From the NCBI RefSeq assembly GCF_050948175.1, contig NW_027490174.1, positions 744,001-808,000 on the forward strand: a stretch of 64,000 nucleotides of DNA. Direction: 5' to 3'. The notes under the pieces were generated by a model. It worked only from the letters and a program-made list of their open reading frames with translations, was not told the origin of the DNA and ran no database searches. Position 1 is the stretch's first letter. Each line of letters begins with the position of its first letter. The position numbers were made by a program, and so were the translations under genes. Positions 27,201-41,280 of the stretch are shown piece by piece. Source of the DNA: Xylocopa sonorina. Taxonomy: Eukaryota; Arthropoda; Insecta; Hymenoptera; Apidae.

Positions 27201-27787
27201 TATTCCCTAGCATGGAAGGGTCGCATTTACTTTCTTTTGAAGTGAGTACGAGGTATACATAACACTCCATAATGAATATTATATCTTCTCATGAAACATA
27301 GCAGTGAGATGCGATATCGCGTTTTAAGAAGCATTAGAACTCTATTGCTACGATACGTAGACATCTGCAAACGCTATTTCCCAGCATGGAAGTGTCGCAT
27401 TTACATTCGTTTGAAGTGAATACGAGATATACATGACACTTCGCAATGAATATTATATCTTATCATGAAACATAGGAATGAGGTGCTATATCGCGTTTTG
27501 AGAAGCATTAGAGCTCTATTGCTACGATACGCAGACGTCTGCAAACGCTATTTCCTAGCATGGAAGTGTCGCATTTACATTCTTTTGAAGTGAATACGAG
27601 GTATACATGACACTTCGCAATGAATATTATATCTTATCATGAAACATAAAAGTGAGATGCGATATCGCGTTCTAAGAAGCATTAGAACTCTATTGCTACG
27701 ATACGTAGACATCTGCAAAGGCTATTCCCTAGCATGGAAGTGTCGCATTTACATTCATTTGAAGTGAATACGAGGTATACATGACAC
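24248..27787 (+). repeat. 10-monomer tandem higher-order repeat, 1740 bp, 2 copies
   Basis: Copies lie at about 24248-25987 and 25988-27727, and the match runs about 60 bp further. The offset is exactly 1740 bp (10 x 174). I noticed about six differences between the copies, for example GTATGCATAAC versus GTATACATAAC, AGTGTTGCATT versus AGTGTCGCATT, GCTATGTCGCG versus GCTATATCGCG, and CGTAGACATC versus CGCAGACGTC. Each copy contains much of the 7-monomer block found at 15.2-17.8 kb, so the 10-mer is a nested product of that older unit plus three further monomers. Confidence 0.92.
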
Positions 27788-29151
27788 TCCACAATGAATA
27801 TTATATCTTATCACGGAACATAGATATGAAATGAGGCATCTCGTTTTAAGAAGCATTAGAACTCTATTGCTACGATACGTAGACATCTGCAAACGCTATT
27901 TCCTAGCATGGAAGTGTCGCATTTACATTCATTTGAAGTGAATACGAGGTATACATGACACTCCACAATGAATATTATATCTTATCACGGAACATAGAAA
28001 TGAAATGAGGCATCTCGTTTTAAGAAGCATTAGAACTCTATTGCTACGATACGTAGACATCTGCAAACGCTATTTCCTAGCATGGAAGTGTCGCATTTAC
28101 ATTCATTTGAAGTGAATACGAGGTATACATGACACTTCGCCATGAATATTATACCTTATCATGAAACATAGAAGGGAGATGCGATATCGCGTTTAAGGAA
28201 GCATTGGAACTCTATTGCTGTGATACGTAGACATCTGCAAACGCTATTTCCTAGCAAGGAAGTGTCGCATTTACATTCTTGTGAAGAGACATCGAGGTAT
28301 ACATGACACTTCGCAATGAATATTATATCTTATCATGAAACATAGGAATGAGGTGCTATATCGCGTTTTTAGAAGCACTAGAACTCTATTGCTACGATAC
28401 GTAGACATCTGCAAACGCTATTTCCTAGCATGGAAGTGTCGCGTTTACATTCTTTTGAAGTGAATACGAGGTATACATGACACTTCGCAATGAATATTAT
28501 ATCTTATCATGAAACGTAAATGTGAGATGCGATATCGCGTTCTAAGAAGCATTAGAACTCTATTGCTACGATACGTAGACATCTGCAAAGGCTATTCCCT
28601 AGCATGGAAGGGTCGCATTTACTTTCTTTTGAAGTGAGTACGAGGTATACATAACACTCCATAATGAATATTATATCTTATCATGAAACACAGGAATGAG
28701 GTGCTATATCGCGTTCTGAGAAGCATTAGAACTCTATTGCTAATATACGTAGACATCTGCAAACTCTATTTCCTAGCAACGAAATTTCGCACTTACATTC
28801 CACTGAAGTGAATACGAGGTATACATAACATTACACAATGAATAGTATATCTTTTTACGAAACATAGAAATGAAATACGACATCTCGTTTTAAGAAGCAT
28901 TAGTACTCTATTGCTGTGATACGTAGACATCTGCAAACGCTATTTCCTAGCATGGAAGTGTCGCATTTACATTCATTTGAAGTGAATACGAGGTATACAT
29001 GACACTTCGCAATGAATATTATATCTTATCATGAAACATAAAAGTGAGATGCGATATCGCGTTCTAAGAAGCATTAGAACTCTATTGCTACGATACGTAG
29101 ACATCTGCAAAGGCTATTCCCTAGCATTTAAGGGTCGCATTTACTTTCTTT
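27788..29151 (+). repeat. Mosaic segment resembling the 7-monomer unit
   Basis: About 8 monomers. The first 900 bp or so follow the 7-monomer unit of 15.2-17.8 kb, including AGATATGAAATGAGG (about 27831) and the AAGAG word at 28284. It then switches near 28680 to the linked pair with TTTCGCACTTACATTCC (about 28785) and CGACATCTCG. No gene is present. Confidence 0.83.
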
Positions 29152-30828
29152 TGAAGTGAATACGAGATATACATGACACTTCGCAATGAATATTATACCT
29201 TATCATGAAACACTGAAGTGAGATGCGATATCGCGTTTTAAGGAGCATTAGAACTCTATTGCTACGATACGTAGACATCTGCAAACGCTATTTCCTAGCA
29301 TGGATGTGTCTTATTTACGTTCTTTTGACGTGAAGACGAGGTATACATGACACTTCGCAATGAATATTATATCTTATCATGAAACATAAAAGTGAGGTGC
29401 GATATCGCGTTCTAAGAAGCATTAGAACTCTATTGCTACGATTCGTAGACATCTGCAAAGGCTATTCCCTAGCATGGAAGGGTCGCATTTACATTCTTTT
29501 GAAGTGAGTACGAGGTATACATATCACTCCATAATGAATATTATATCTTATCATGAAACATAGCAGTGAGATGCGATATCGCGTTTTAAGAAGCATGAGA
29601 ACTCTATTGCTACGATACGTAGACAACTGCAAACGCTATTTCCTAGAATGGAAGTGTCGCATTTACATTCATTTGAAGTAAATACGAGGTATACATGACA
29701 CTTCGCAATGAATATTATACCTTGTCATGAAACATAGAAGAGAGATGCGATATCGCGTTTTAGGAAGCATTGGAACTCTATTGCTGCGATACGTAGACAT
29801 CTGCAACCGCTACTTCCTAGCATGGAAGTGTCGCATTTACATTCATTTGAAGTGAATACGAGGTATACATGACACTCCACAATGAATATTATATCTTATC
29901 ACGGAACATAGAAATGAAATGAGGCATCTCGTTTTAAGAAGCATTAGAACTCTATTGCTACGATACGTAGACATCTGCAAACGCTATTTCCTAGCATGGA
30001 AGTGTCGCATTTACATTCTTTTGATGTGAATACGAGATATACATGACACATCGCAATCAATATTATATCTTATCATGAAACATAGGAAGGAGGTGCTATA
30101 TCGCGTTTTGAGAAGCATTAGAACTCTATTGCTACGATACGTAGACATCTGAAAAGGCTATTCCCTAGCATGGAAGGGTCGCATTTACATTCTTTTGAAG
30201 TGAGTACGAGGTATACATATCACTCCATAATGAATATTATATCTTATCATGAAACGTAGCAGTGAGATGCGATATCGCGTTTTAAGAAGCATTAGAACTC
30301 TATTGCTACGATACGTAGACACCTGCAAACGCTATTTCCTAGCATGGAAGTGTCGCATTTACATTCGTTTGAAGTGAATACGAGGTATACATGACACTCC
30401 ACAATGAATATTATATCTTATCACGGAACATAGAAATGAAATGAGGCATCCCGTTTTAAGAAGCATTAGAACTCTATTGCTACGATACGTACACATCTGC
30501 AAACGCTATTTCCTAGCATGGAAGTGTCGCAATTACATTCTTTTGATGTGAATACGAGATATACATGACACTTCGCAATGAATATTATATCTTCTCACAA
30601 AACATAGCAGTGAGATGCGATATCGCGCTTTAAGAAGCATAAGAACTCTATTGCTACGATACGTAGACATCTGCAAACGCTATTTCCTAGCATTGAAGTG
30701 TCACATTTACATTCATTTGAAGTGAGTACGAGGTATACATAACACTCCATAAAGAATATTATATCTTATCATGAAACATAGCAGTGAGATGCGATATCGC
30801 GTTATAGGAAGCATTAGGACTCTATTGC
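29152..30828 (+). repeat. 12-monomer-period block, copy 1 (about 1.68 kb)
   Basis: Matches 31240-32916 at an offset of 2088 bp (12 x 174). Shared rare words are ATGGATGTGTCTTATTTACG (about 29301 and 31389), TTTTGACGTGAAGACG, GCATGAGAACTC, GCAACCGCTACTTCC, GAGGCATCCCGTTTTAAG and CGCGTTATAGGAAGC. The left limit is at the word TTGAAGTGAATACGAGATAT. The right limit is where GCTAC (here) and GCTGC (copy 2) part. Confidence 0.9.
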
Positions 30829-31239
30829 TACGATACGTAGACATCTGCAAACGCTATTTCCTAGCATGGAAGTGTCGCATTTACATTCGTTTGAAGTGAA
30901 TACGAGATATACATGACACTTCGCAATGAATATTATATCTTATCATGAAACATAGAAATGAGGTGCCATATCGCGTTTTGAGAAGCATTAGAACTCTATT
31001 GCTACGATACGTAGACATCTGCAAACGCTGTTTCCTAGCATGGAAGTGTCGCATTTACATTCCTTTGAAGTGAATACGAGGTATACATGACACTTCGCAA
31101 TGAATATTATATCTTATCATGAAACATAAAAGTTAGATGCGATATCGCGTTCTAAGAAGCATTAGAACTCTATTGCTACGATACGTAGACATCTGCAAAC
31201 GCTATTTCCTAGCATGGAAGTGTCGCATTTACATTCGTT
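30829..31239 (+). repeat. Spacer monomers completing the 12-monomer period
   Basis: About 2.4 monomers between the two 1.68-kb copies. They are not random sequence: they match the block marked by GAGGTGCCATATCGCG (30960 here; also 18953, 21390 and 21912), followed by the monomer with GTTAGATGCGATATC. The path from here into 31240 onward parallels that at 21.8-22.4 kb. Confidence 0.83.
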
Positions 31240-32916
31240 TGAAGTGAATACGAGATATACATGACACTTCGCAATGAATATTATACCTTATCATGAAACA
31301 CTGAAGTGAGATGCGATATCGCGTTTTAAGGAGCATTAGAACTCTATTGCTACGATACGTAGACATCTGCAAACGCTATTTCCTAGCATGGATGTGTCTT
31401 ATTTACGTTCTTTTGACGTGAAGACGAGGTATACATGACACTTCGCAATGAATATTATATCTTATCATGAAACATAAAAGTGAGATGCGATATCGCGTTC
31501 TAAGAAGCATTAGAACTCTATTGCTACGATTCGTAGACATCTGCAAAGGCTATTCCCTAGCATGGAAGGGTCGCATTTACATTCTTTTGAAGTGAGTACG
31601 AGGTATACATATCACTCCATAATGAATATTATATCTTATCATGAAACATAGCAGTGAGATGCGATATCGCGTTTTAAGAAGCATGAGAACTCTATTGCTA
31701 CGATACGTAGACAACTGCAAACGCTATTTCCTAGAATGGAAGTGTCGCATTTACATTCATTTGAAGTAAATACGAGGTATACATGACACTTCGCAATGAA
31801 TATTATACCTTGTCATGAAACATAGAAGAGAGATGCGATATCGCGTTTTAGGAAGCATTGGAACTCTATTGCTGCGATACGTAGACATCTGCAACCGCTA
31901 CTTCCTAGCATGGAAGTGTCGCATTTACATTCATTTGAAGTGAATACGAGGTATACATGACACTCCACAATGAATATTATATCTTATCACGGAACATAGA
32001 AATGAAATGAGGCATCTCGTTCTAAGAAGCATTAGAACTCTATTGCTACGATACGTAGACATCTGCAAACGCTATTTCCTAGCATGGAAGTGTCGCATTT
32101 ACATTCTTTTGATGTGAATACGAGATATACATGACACATCGCAATCAATATTATATCTTATCATGAAACATAGGAAGGAGGTGCTATATCGCGTTTTGAG
32201 AAGCATTAGAACTCTATTGCTACGATACGTAGACATCTGAAAAGGCTATTTCCTAGCATGGAAGGGTCGCATTTACATTCTTTTGAAGTGAGTACGAGGT
32301 ATACATATCACTCCATAATGAATATTATATCTTATCATGAAACGTAGCAGTGAGATGCGATATCGCGTTTTAAGAAGCATTAGAACTCTATTGCTACGAT
32401 ACGTAGACACCTGCAAACGCTATTTCCTAGCATGGAAGTGTCGCATTTACATTCGTTTGAAGTGAATACGAGGTATACATGACACTCCACAATGAATATT
32501 ATATCTTATCACGGAACATAGAAATGAAATGAGGCATCCCGTTTTAAGAAGCATTAGAACTCTATTGCTACGATACGTACACATCTGCAAACGCTATTTC
32601 CTAGCATGGAAGTGTCGCAATTACATTCTTTTGATGTGAATACGAGATATACATGACACTTCGCAATGAATATTATATCTTCTCACAAAACATAGCAGTG
32701 AGATGCGATATCGCGTTTTAAGAAGCATAAGAACTCTATTGCTACGATACGTAGACATCTGCAAACGCTATTTCCTAGCATTGAAGTGTCACATTTACAT
32801 TCATTTGAAGTGAGTACGAGGTATACATAACACTCCATAATGAATATTATATCTTATCATGAAACATAGCAGTGAGATGCGATATCGCGTTATAGGAAGC
32901 ATTAGGACTCTATTGC
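31240..32916 (+). repeat. 12-monomer-period block, copy 2 (about 1.68 kb)
   Basis: Second copy of 29152-30828 at an offset of 2088 bp. Only isolated differences were seen, for example AAAAGTGAGATGCG here versus AAAAGTGAGGTGCG in copy 1, GGCTATTTCCTAGC versus GGCTATTCCCTAGC, and CGCGTTTTAAG versus CGCGCTTTAAG near 32715 and 30627. Confidence 0.9.
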
Positions 32917-35900
32917 TGCGATACGTAGACATCTGCAAACGCTATTTCCTAGCATGGAAGTGTGGCATTTACATTCTTTTGAAGTGAATACGAGATATAC
33001 ATGACACTTCGCAATGAATATTATATCTTCTCATGAAACATAGCAGTGAGATGCGATATCGCGTTTTAAGAAGCATTAGAACTCTATTGCTACGATACGT
33101 AGACATCTGCAAACGCTATTTCCTAGCTAGAAAATTTCGCACTTACATTCCACTGAAGTGAATACGAGGTATACATATCATTACACAATGAATATTATAT
33201 CTTATTACGGAACATAGAAATGAAATACGACATCTCGTTTTAAGAAGCATTAGTACTCTATTGCTATGATACGTAGACATCTGCAAACAATATTTCCTAG
33301 CAAGGAAGTGTCGCATTTACATTCTTGTGAAGTGAATACGAGGTATACATGACGCTTCGCAATGAATATTATACCTTCTCATGAAACATAGAAGAGAGAT
33401 GCGATATCGCGTTTTAGGAAGCATTGGAACTCTATTGCTGCGATACGTAGACATCTGCAAACGCTATTTCCTAGCATGGAAGTGTCGCGTTTACATTCTT
33501 TTGATGTGAATACGAGATATACATGACACTTCGCAATGAATATTATATCTTATCATGAAACATAGGAATGAGGTGCTATATCGAGTTTTGAGAAGCATTA
33601 GTACTCTATTGCCTATATACGTAGACATCTGCAAACTCTATTTCCTAGCAAGGAAATTTCGCACTTACATTCCACTGAAGTGAATACGAGGTATACATAA
33701 CATTACACAATGAATATTATATCTTGTTACGAAACATAGAAATGAAATACGACATCTCGTTTTAAGAAGCATTAGTACTCTATTGCTGTGATACGTAGAC
33801 ATCTGCAAACAATATTTCCTTGCAAGGAAGTGTCGCATTTACATTCTTGTGAAGTGAAATCGAGGTATACATGACACTTCAAATGAATATTATATCTTAT
33901 CATGAAACATAGATGTGTGATGCGATATCGCGTTTTAAGAAGCATTAGAACTCTATTGCTACGATACGTAGACATCTGCAAACGCGATTTCCTAGCATTG
34001 AAGTGTCACATTTACATTCATTTGAAGTGAGTACGAGGTATACATAACACTCCATAATGAATATTATATCTTATCATGAAACATAGCAGTGAGATGCGAT
34101 ATCGCGTTTTAAGAAGCATTAGAACTCTATTGCTACGATACGTAGACATCTGCAAACGCTATTTCCTAGCATTGAAGTGTCGCATTTACATTCTTTTGAA
34201 GTGAATACGAGATATACATGACACTTCGCAATGAATATTATATCTTATCATGAAACATAGGAAAGAGTAGCTATATCGCGTTTTGAGAAGCATTAGAACT
34301 CTACTGCTATTATACGTAGACATCTGCAAACTCTATTTCCTAGCAAGGAAATTTCGCACTTACATTCCACTGAAGTGAATACGAGGTATACATAACATTA
34401 CACAATGAATATTATATCTTATTAAGAAACATAGAAGTGAAATACGACATCTCGTTTTAAGAAGCATTAGTACTCTATTGCTGTGATACGCAGACATCTG
34501 CAAACAATATTTCCTAGCAAGGAAGTGTCGCATTTACATTCTTTTTAAGTGAATACGAGATATACATGACACTTTGCAATGAATATTATAGCTTATCATG
34601 AAACATAGGAATGAGGTGCTATATCGCGTTTTGAGAAGCATTAGAACTCTATTGCTACGATACGTAGACATCTGCAAAGGCTATTTCCTAGCATGGAAGG
34701 GTCGCATTTACATTCTTTTGAAGTGAATACGAGATATGCATGACACTTCGCAATGAATATTATATCTTATCATGAAACATAGCAGTGAGATGCGATATCG
34801 CGTTTTAAGAAGCATTAGAACTCTATTGCTACGACACGTAGACATCTGCAAACGCTATTTCCTAGCATGGAAGTGTCGCATTTACATTCGATAGAAGTGA
34901 ATACGAGGTATACATAACATTACACAATGAATATTATATCTTATTACGGAACATAGAAATGAAATACGACATCTCGTTCTAAGAAGCATTAGTACTCTAT
35001 TGCTGTGATACGTAGACATCTGCAAACGCTATTTCCTAGCATGGAAGTGTGGCATTTACATTCATTTGAAGTGAATACGAGGTATACATGACACTTCGTA
35101 GTGAATATTATATCTTATCATGAAACATAGAAGTGAGATGCGATGTCGCGTTCTAAGAAGCATTAGAACTCTATTGCTACGATACGTAGACATCTGCAAA
35201 CGCTATTTCCTAGCATGGAAGTGTCTTATTTACGTCCATTTGAAGTGAATACGAGGTATACATGACATTTCGCAATGAATATTATATCTTATCATGAAAC
35301 ATAGAAGTGTGATGCGATATCGCATTTTAAGAAGCATTAGAACCCTATTGCTACGAGACGTAGACATCTGCAAACGCTACTTCCTAGCATGGAAGTGTCG
35401 CATTTACTTTCTTTTGAAGTGAGTACGAGGTATACATATCACTCCATAATGAATATTATATCTTATCATGAAACATAGCAGTGAGATGCGATATCGCGTT
35501 TTAAGAAGCATTAGAACTCTATTGCTACGATACGTAGACATCTGCAAAGGCTATTCCCTAGCATGGAAGGGTCGCATTTACTTTCTTTTGAAGTGAGTAC
35601 GAGGTATACATATCACTCCATAATGAATATTATATCCTATCATGAAACATAGCAGTGAGATGCGATATCGCGTTCTAAGAAGCATTAGAACTCTATTGCT
35701 ACGATACGTAGACATCTGCAAACGCTATTTCCTAGCATGGAAGTGTCGCATTTACATTCATTTGAAGTGAATACGAGGTATACATGACACTTCGCTATGA
35801 ATATAATACCTTGTCATGAAACATAGAGGAGTGATGCGATATCGCGTTTTAGGAAGCATTGGATCTCTATTGCTGCGATACGTAGACATCTGCAAACGCT

Positions 35901-37091
35901 ATTTCCTAGCATGGAAGTGTCGCATTTACATTCATTTGAAGTGAATACGAGGTATACATGACACTTCGTAATGAATATTATACCTTATCATGAAACATAG
36001 AAGAGTGATGCGATATCGCGTTTTAGGAAGCATTGGATCTCTATTGCTGCGATACGTAGACATCTGCAAACGCTATTTCCTAGCATGGAAGTGTCGCATT
36101 TACATTCATTTGAAGTGAATATGAGGTATACATGACGCTTCGCAATGAATATTATACCTTCTCATGAAACATATAAGAGAGATGCGATATCGCGTTTTAG
36201 GAAGCATTGGAACTCTATTGCTGCGATACGTAGACATCCGCAACCGCTATTTCCTAGCATGGAAGTGTCGCATTTACATTCTTTTGAAGTGAATACGAGA
36301 TATACATGACACTTCGCAATGAATATTATAGCTTATCATGAAACATAGGAATGAGGTGCTACATCGCGTTTTGAGAAGCATTAGAAATCTATTGCTACGA
36401 TACGTAGACATCTGCAAACGCTATTTCCTAGCATGGAAGTGTCGCATTTACATTCTTTTGAAGTGAATACGAGGTATACATGACACTTCGCAATGAATAT
36501 TATATCTTATCATGAAACATAGCAGTGAGATGCGATATCGCGTTTTAAGAAGCATTAGTACTCTATTGCTGTGATACGTAGACATCTGCAAACAATCTTT
36601 CCTTGCAAGGAAGAGTCGCATTTACATTCTTGTGAAGTGAAATCGAGGTATACATGACACTTCAAATGAATATTATATCTTATCATGAAACATAGAAGTG
36701 TGATGCGATATCGCATTTTAAGAAGCATTAGAACCCTATTGCTACGATACGTAGACATCTGCAAACGCCACTTCCTAGCATGGAAGTGTCGCATTTACAT
36801 TCTTTTGAAGTGAATACGAGGTATACATGACACTTCGCAATGAATATTATATCTTATCATGAAACATAGAAGTGAGATGCGATATCGCGTTCTAAGAAGC
36901 ACTAGAACTCTACGATACGTAGACATCTGCAAACGCTATTTCCTAGCATGGAAGTGTCGCATTTACATTCATTTGAAGTGAATACGAGGTATACATGACA
37001 CTTCGTAATGAATATTATACCTTATCATGAAACATAGAAGAGTGATGCGATATCGCGATTTAAGAAGCATTGGATCTCTATTGCTGCGATA
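32917..37091 (+). repeat. Mosaic satellite segment
   Basis: About 24 monomers with shorter internal relationships. A stretch with AACAATATTTCCTTGCAAGG and the one-base-shortened GACACTTCAAATGAAT occurs near 33805-33890 and again near 36590-36673 (offset 2783). Two adjacent monomers near 35825 and 36000 share GTGATGCGATATCGCG with GCATTGGATCTC. The monomer at 36898-36915 has lost about 6 bp (GAACTCTACGATACG), a deletion seen once more at about 39341. No gene is present. Confidence 0.84.
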
Positions 37092-37992
37092 CGTAGACAT
37101 CTGCAAACGCTATTTCCTAGGATGGAAGGGTCGCATTTACATTCTTTTGAAGTGAGTACGAGGTATACATAACACTCCATAATGAATATTATATCTTCTC
37201 ATGAAACATAGAAGAGAGATGCGATATCGCGTTTTAGGAAGCATTGGAACTCTGTTGCTGCGATACGTAGACATCTGCAAACGCTATTTCCTAGCATGGA
37301 AGTGTCGCATTTACATTCTTTTGATGTGAATACGAGATATACATGACAATTCGCAATGAATATTATATCTTATCATGAAACATAGGAATGAGGTGCTATA
37401 TCGAGTTTTGAGAAGCATTAGAACTCTATTGCCTATATACGTAGACATCTGCAAACTCCATTTCCTAGGAAGGAAATTTCGCACTTACATTCCACTGAAG
37501 TGAATACGAGGTATACATAACATTACACAATGAATATTATACCTTATTACGAAACATAGAAATGAAATACGACATCTCGTTTTAAGAAGCATTAGTACTC
37601 TATTGCTGTGATACGTAGACATCTGCAAACAATATTTCCTAGCAAGGAAGTGTCGCATTTACATTCTTCTGAAGTGAATACGAGGTATACATGGCACTTC
37701 GCAATGAATATTATACCTTATCATGAAACATAGAAGAGAGATGCGATATCGCGTTTTAGGAAGCATTGGAACTCTATTGCTGCGATACGTAGACATCTGC
37801 AAACGCTATTTCCTAGCATGGAAGTTTCGCATTTACATGTTTTTGATGTGAATACGAGATATACATGACACTTCGCAATGAATATTATATCTTCTCATGA
37901 AACATAGCAGTGAGATGCGATATCGCGTTTTAAGAAGCATTAGAACTCTATTGCTACGATACGTAGACATCTGCAAACGCTATTTCCTAGCA
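37092..37992 (+). repeat. About 900-bp block, copy 1 (offset 2605)
   Basis: Matches 39697-40597. Shared words are CCTAGGATGGAAGGG (about 37116 and 39721), GGAACTCTGTTGCTGC (about 37246 and 39851), TATCGAGTTTTGAG and CATGTTTTTGATGTG (about 37836 and 40441). The offset of 2605 bp is 15 x 174 minus 5. The 5-bp shortfall equals the roughly 6-bp deletion near 39341 plus the one-base insertion near 38331, both of which lie between the copies. A stretch around 37320-37680 (with CAAACTCCATTTCCTAGG) also recurs at 47410-47770, about 58 monomers away. Confidence 0.86.
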
Positions 37993-39696
37993 TGGAAGTG
38001 TCGCATTTACATTCATTTGAAGTGAATACGAGGTATACATGACGCTTCGCAATGAATATTATACCTTATCATGAAACATAGCAGTGAGATGCGATATCGC
38101 GTTTTAAGAAGCATTAGAACTCTATTGCTACGATACGTAGACATCTGCAAACGCTATTTCCTAGCATGGAAGTGTCACATTTACATTCATTTGAAGTGAA
38201 TACGAGGTATACATGACGCTTCGCAATGAATATTATACCTTATCATGAAACATAGCAGTGAGATGCGATATCGCGTTTTAGGAAGCATTAGAACTCTATT
38301 GCTACGATACGTAGACATCTGCAAACGCAATTTTCCTAGCATGGAAGTGTCGCATTTACATTCATTTGAAGTGAATACGTGGTATACATGACACTTCGTA
38401 ATGAATATTATACCTTATCATGAAACACAGAAGAGTGATGCGATATCGCGTTTTAGGAAGCATTGGATCTCTATTGCTGCGATACGTAGACATCTGCAAA
38501 CGCTATTTCCTAGCATGGAAGTGACGCATTTACATTCTTTTGAAGTGAATACGAGGTATACATGACACTTCGCAATGAATATTATATCTTATCATGAAAC
38601 ATAGGAATGAGTTGCGACATCTCGTTTTAAGAAGCATTAGAACTCTATTGCTACGATACGCAGACATCTGCAAAGGCTATTCCCTAGCATGGAAGGGTCT
38701 CATTTACTTTCTTTTGAAGTGAGTACGAGGTATACATATCACTCCATAATGAATATTATATCCTATCATGAAACATAGCAGTGAGATGCGATATCGCGTT
38801 TTAAGAAGCATTAGAACTCTATTGCTACGATACGTAGACATCTGCAAACGCTATTTCCTAGCATGGAAGTGTCGCATTTACATTCATTTGAAGTGAATAC
38901 GAGGTATACATGACACTTCGTAATGAATATTATACCTTATCATGAAACATCGAAGAGTGATGCGATATCGCGTTTTAGGAAGCATTGGATCTCTATTGCT
39001 GCGATACGTAGACATCTGCAAACGCTATTTCCTAGCATGGAAGTGTCGCATTTACATTCATTTGAAGTGAATACGAGGTATACATGACGCTTCGCAATGA
39101 ATATTATACCTTCTCATGAAACATAGAAGAGAGATGCGATATTGCGTTTTAGGAAGCATTGGAACTCTATTGCTGCGATACGTAAACATCTGCAAACGCT
39201 ATTTCCTAGCATGGAAGTGTCGCATTTACATTCTTTTGAAGTGAATACGAGGTATACATGACACTTCGCAATGAATATTATATCTTATCATGAAACATAG
39301 AAGTGAGATGCGATATCGCGTTCTAAGAAGCACTAGAACTCTACGATACGTAGACATCTGCAAACCCTATTTCCTAGCATGGAAGTGTCGCATTTACATT
39401 CTTTTGAAGTGAATACGAGGTATACATGACACTTCGCAATGAATATTATATCTTATCATGAAACGTAGGAATGAGGTGCTATATCGCGTTTTGAGAAGCA
39501 TTAGAGCTCTATTGCTACGATACGTAAACATCTGCAAACGCTATTTCCTAGCATGGAAGTGTCTTATTTACGTTCTTCTGAAGTGAATACGTGGTATACA
39601 TGACACTTCGCAATGAATATTATATCTTATCATGAAACATAGAAGTGGGATGCGATATCGCCTTCTAAGAAGCACTAGAACTCTATTGCTACGATA
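37993..39696 (+). repeat. Mosaic satellite segment with length variants
   Basis: About 10 monomers. It contains the leftmost 175-bp variant that I noticed with an extra T (GCAATTTTCC at about 38327), and the second monomer with the roughly 6-bp deletion (GAACTCTACGATACG, about 39337). Surrounding words match the region near 36.9 kb, so the deletion was probably copied rather than arising twice. No gene is present. Confidence 0.84.
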
Positions 39697-40597
39697 CGTA
39701 GACATCTGCAAACGCTATTTCCTAGGATGGAAGGGTCGCATTTACATTCTTTTGAAGTGAGTACGAGGTATACATAACACTCCATAATGAATATTATATC
39801 TTCTCATGAAACATAGAAGAGAGATGCGATATCGCGTTTTAGGAAGCATTGGAACTCTGTTGCTGCGATACGTAGACATCTGCAAACGCTATTTCCTAGC
39901 ATGGAAGTGTCGCATTTACATTCTTTTGATGTGAATACGAGATATACATGACACTTCGCAATGAATATTATATCTTATCATGAAACATAGGCATGAGGTG
40001 CTATATCGAGTTTTGAGAAGCATTAGAGCTCTATTGCCTATATACGTAGACATCTGCAAACTCTATTTCCTAGCAAGGAAATTTCGCACTTACATTCCAC
40101 TGAAGTGAATACGAGGTATACATAACATTACACAATGAATATTATACCTTATTACGAAACATAGAAATGAAATACGACATCTCGTTTTAAGAAGCATTAG
40201 TACTCTATTGCTGTGATGCGTAGACATCTGCAAACAATATTTCCTAGCAAGGAAGTGTCGCATTTACATTCTTCTGAAGTGAAAACGAGGTATACATGGC
40301 ACTTCGCAATGAATATTATACCTTATCATGAAACATAGAAGAGAGATGCGATATCGCGTTTTAGGAAGCATTGGAACTCTATTGCTGCGATACGTAGACA
40401 TCTGCAAACGCTATTTCCTAGCATGGAAGTGTCGCATTTACATGTTTTTGATGTGAATACGAGATATACATGACACTTCGCAATGAATATTATATCTTCT
40501 CATGAAACATAGCAGTGAGATGCGATATCGCGTTTTAAGAAGCATTAGAACTCTATTGCTACGATACGTAGACATCTGCAAACGCTATTTCCTAGCA
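39697..40597 (+). repeat. About 900-bp block, copy 2 (offset 2605)
   Basis: Second copy of 37092-37992, with isolated substitutions (GGCATGAGG versus GGAATGAGG; GTGATGCGTAG versus GTGATACGTAG; GAAAACGAGG versus GAATACGAGG). The copies part at about 40598, where this one runs into AAGGAAATTTCGCAC and copy 1 into ATGGAAGTGTCGC. Confidence 0.86.
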
Positions 40598-41280
40598 AGG
40601 AAATTTCGCACTTACATTCCACTGAAGTGAATACGAGGTATACATAACATTACACAATGAATATTATACCTTATTACGAAACATAGAAATGAAATACGAC
40701 ATCTCGTTTTAAGAAGCATTAGTACTCTATGGCTGTGATACGTAGACATCTGAAAACGCTATTTCCTAGCATGGAAGTGTCTTATTTACGTTCTTTTGAA
40801 GTGAATACGAGGTATACATGACACTTCGCAATGAATATTATATCTTATCATGAAACATAGATGTGAGATGCGATATCGCGTTTTAAGAAGCATTAGAACT
40901 CTATTGCTACGATACGTAGACATCTGCAAAACGCTATTTCCTAGCATGGAAGTGTCGCATTTACATTCTTTTGAAGTGAATATGAGGTATACATGACACT
41001 TCGCAATGAATATTATATCTTACCATGAAACATAGAAGTGAGATGCGATATCGCGTTCTAAGAAGCATTAGAACTCTATTGCTACGATACGTAGACATCT
41101 GCACACGCTATTTCCTAGCATGGAAGTGTCTTATTTACGTTCTTTTGAAGTGAATACGAGGTATACATGACACTTCGCCATGAATATTATATCTTATCAT
41201 GAAACATAGGAATGAGGTGCTATATCGCGTTTTGAGAAGCATTAGAGCTCTATTGCTACGATACGTAGACATCTGCAAAC
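40598..41280 (+). repeat. Block with CAAAACGCT length variant, first of five
   Basis: About four monomers that match 47910-48692 at an offset of 7312 bp. The marker is a one-base insertion of A in monomer phase 15-18, giving CAAAACGCT at 40927. The next monomer has CTGCACACGC, followed by one with CTTATTTACGTTC and CGCCATGAATATT. The same run occurs with the marker at 48239, 53288, 57119 and 62691. Confidence 0.86.

Noticed and set aside
33772..36794. - strand open frames at 33772-33981 and 36555-36794
   Set aside because: Both lie in the copied stretch with AACAATATTTCCTTGCAAGG and the one-base deletion GACACTTCAAATG, which shifts the frame past a stop. They are duplicates of satellite sequence, not a gene family.
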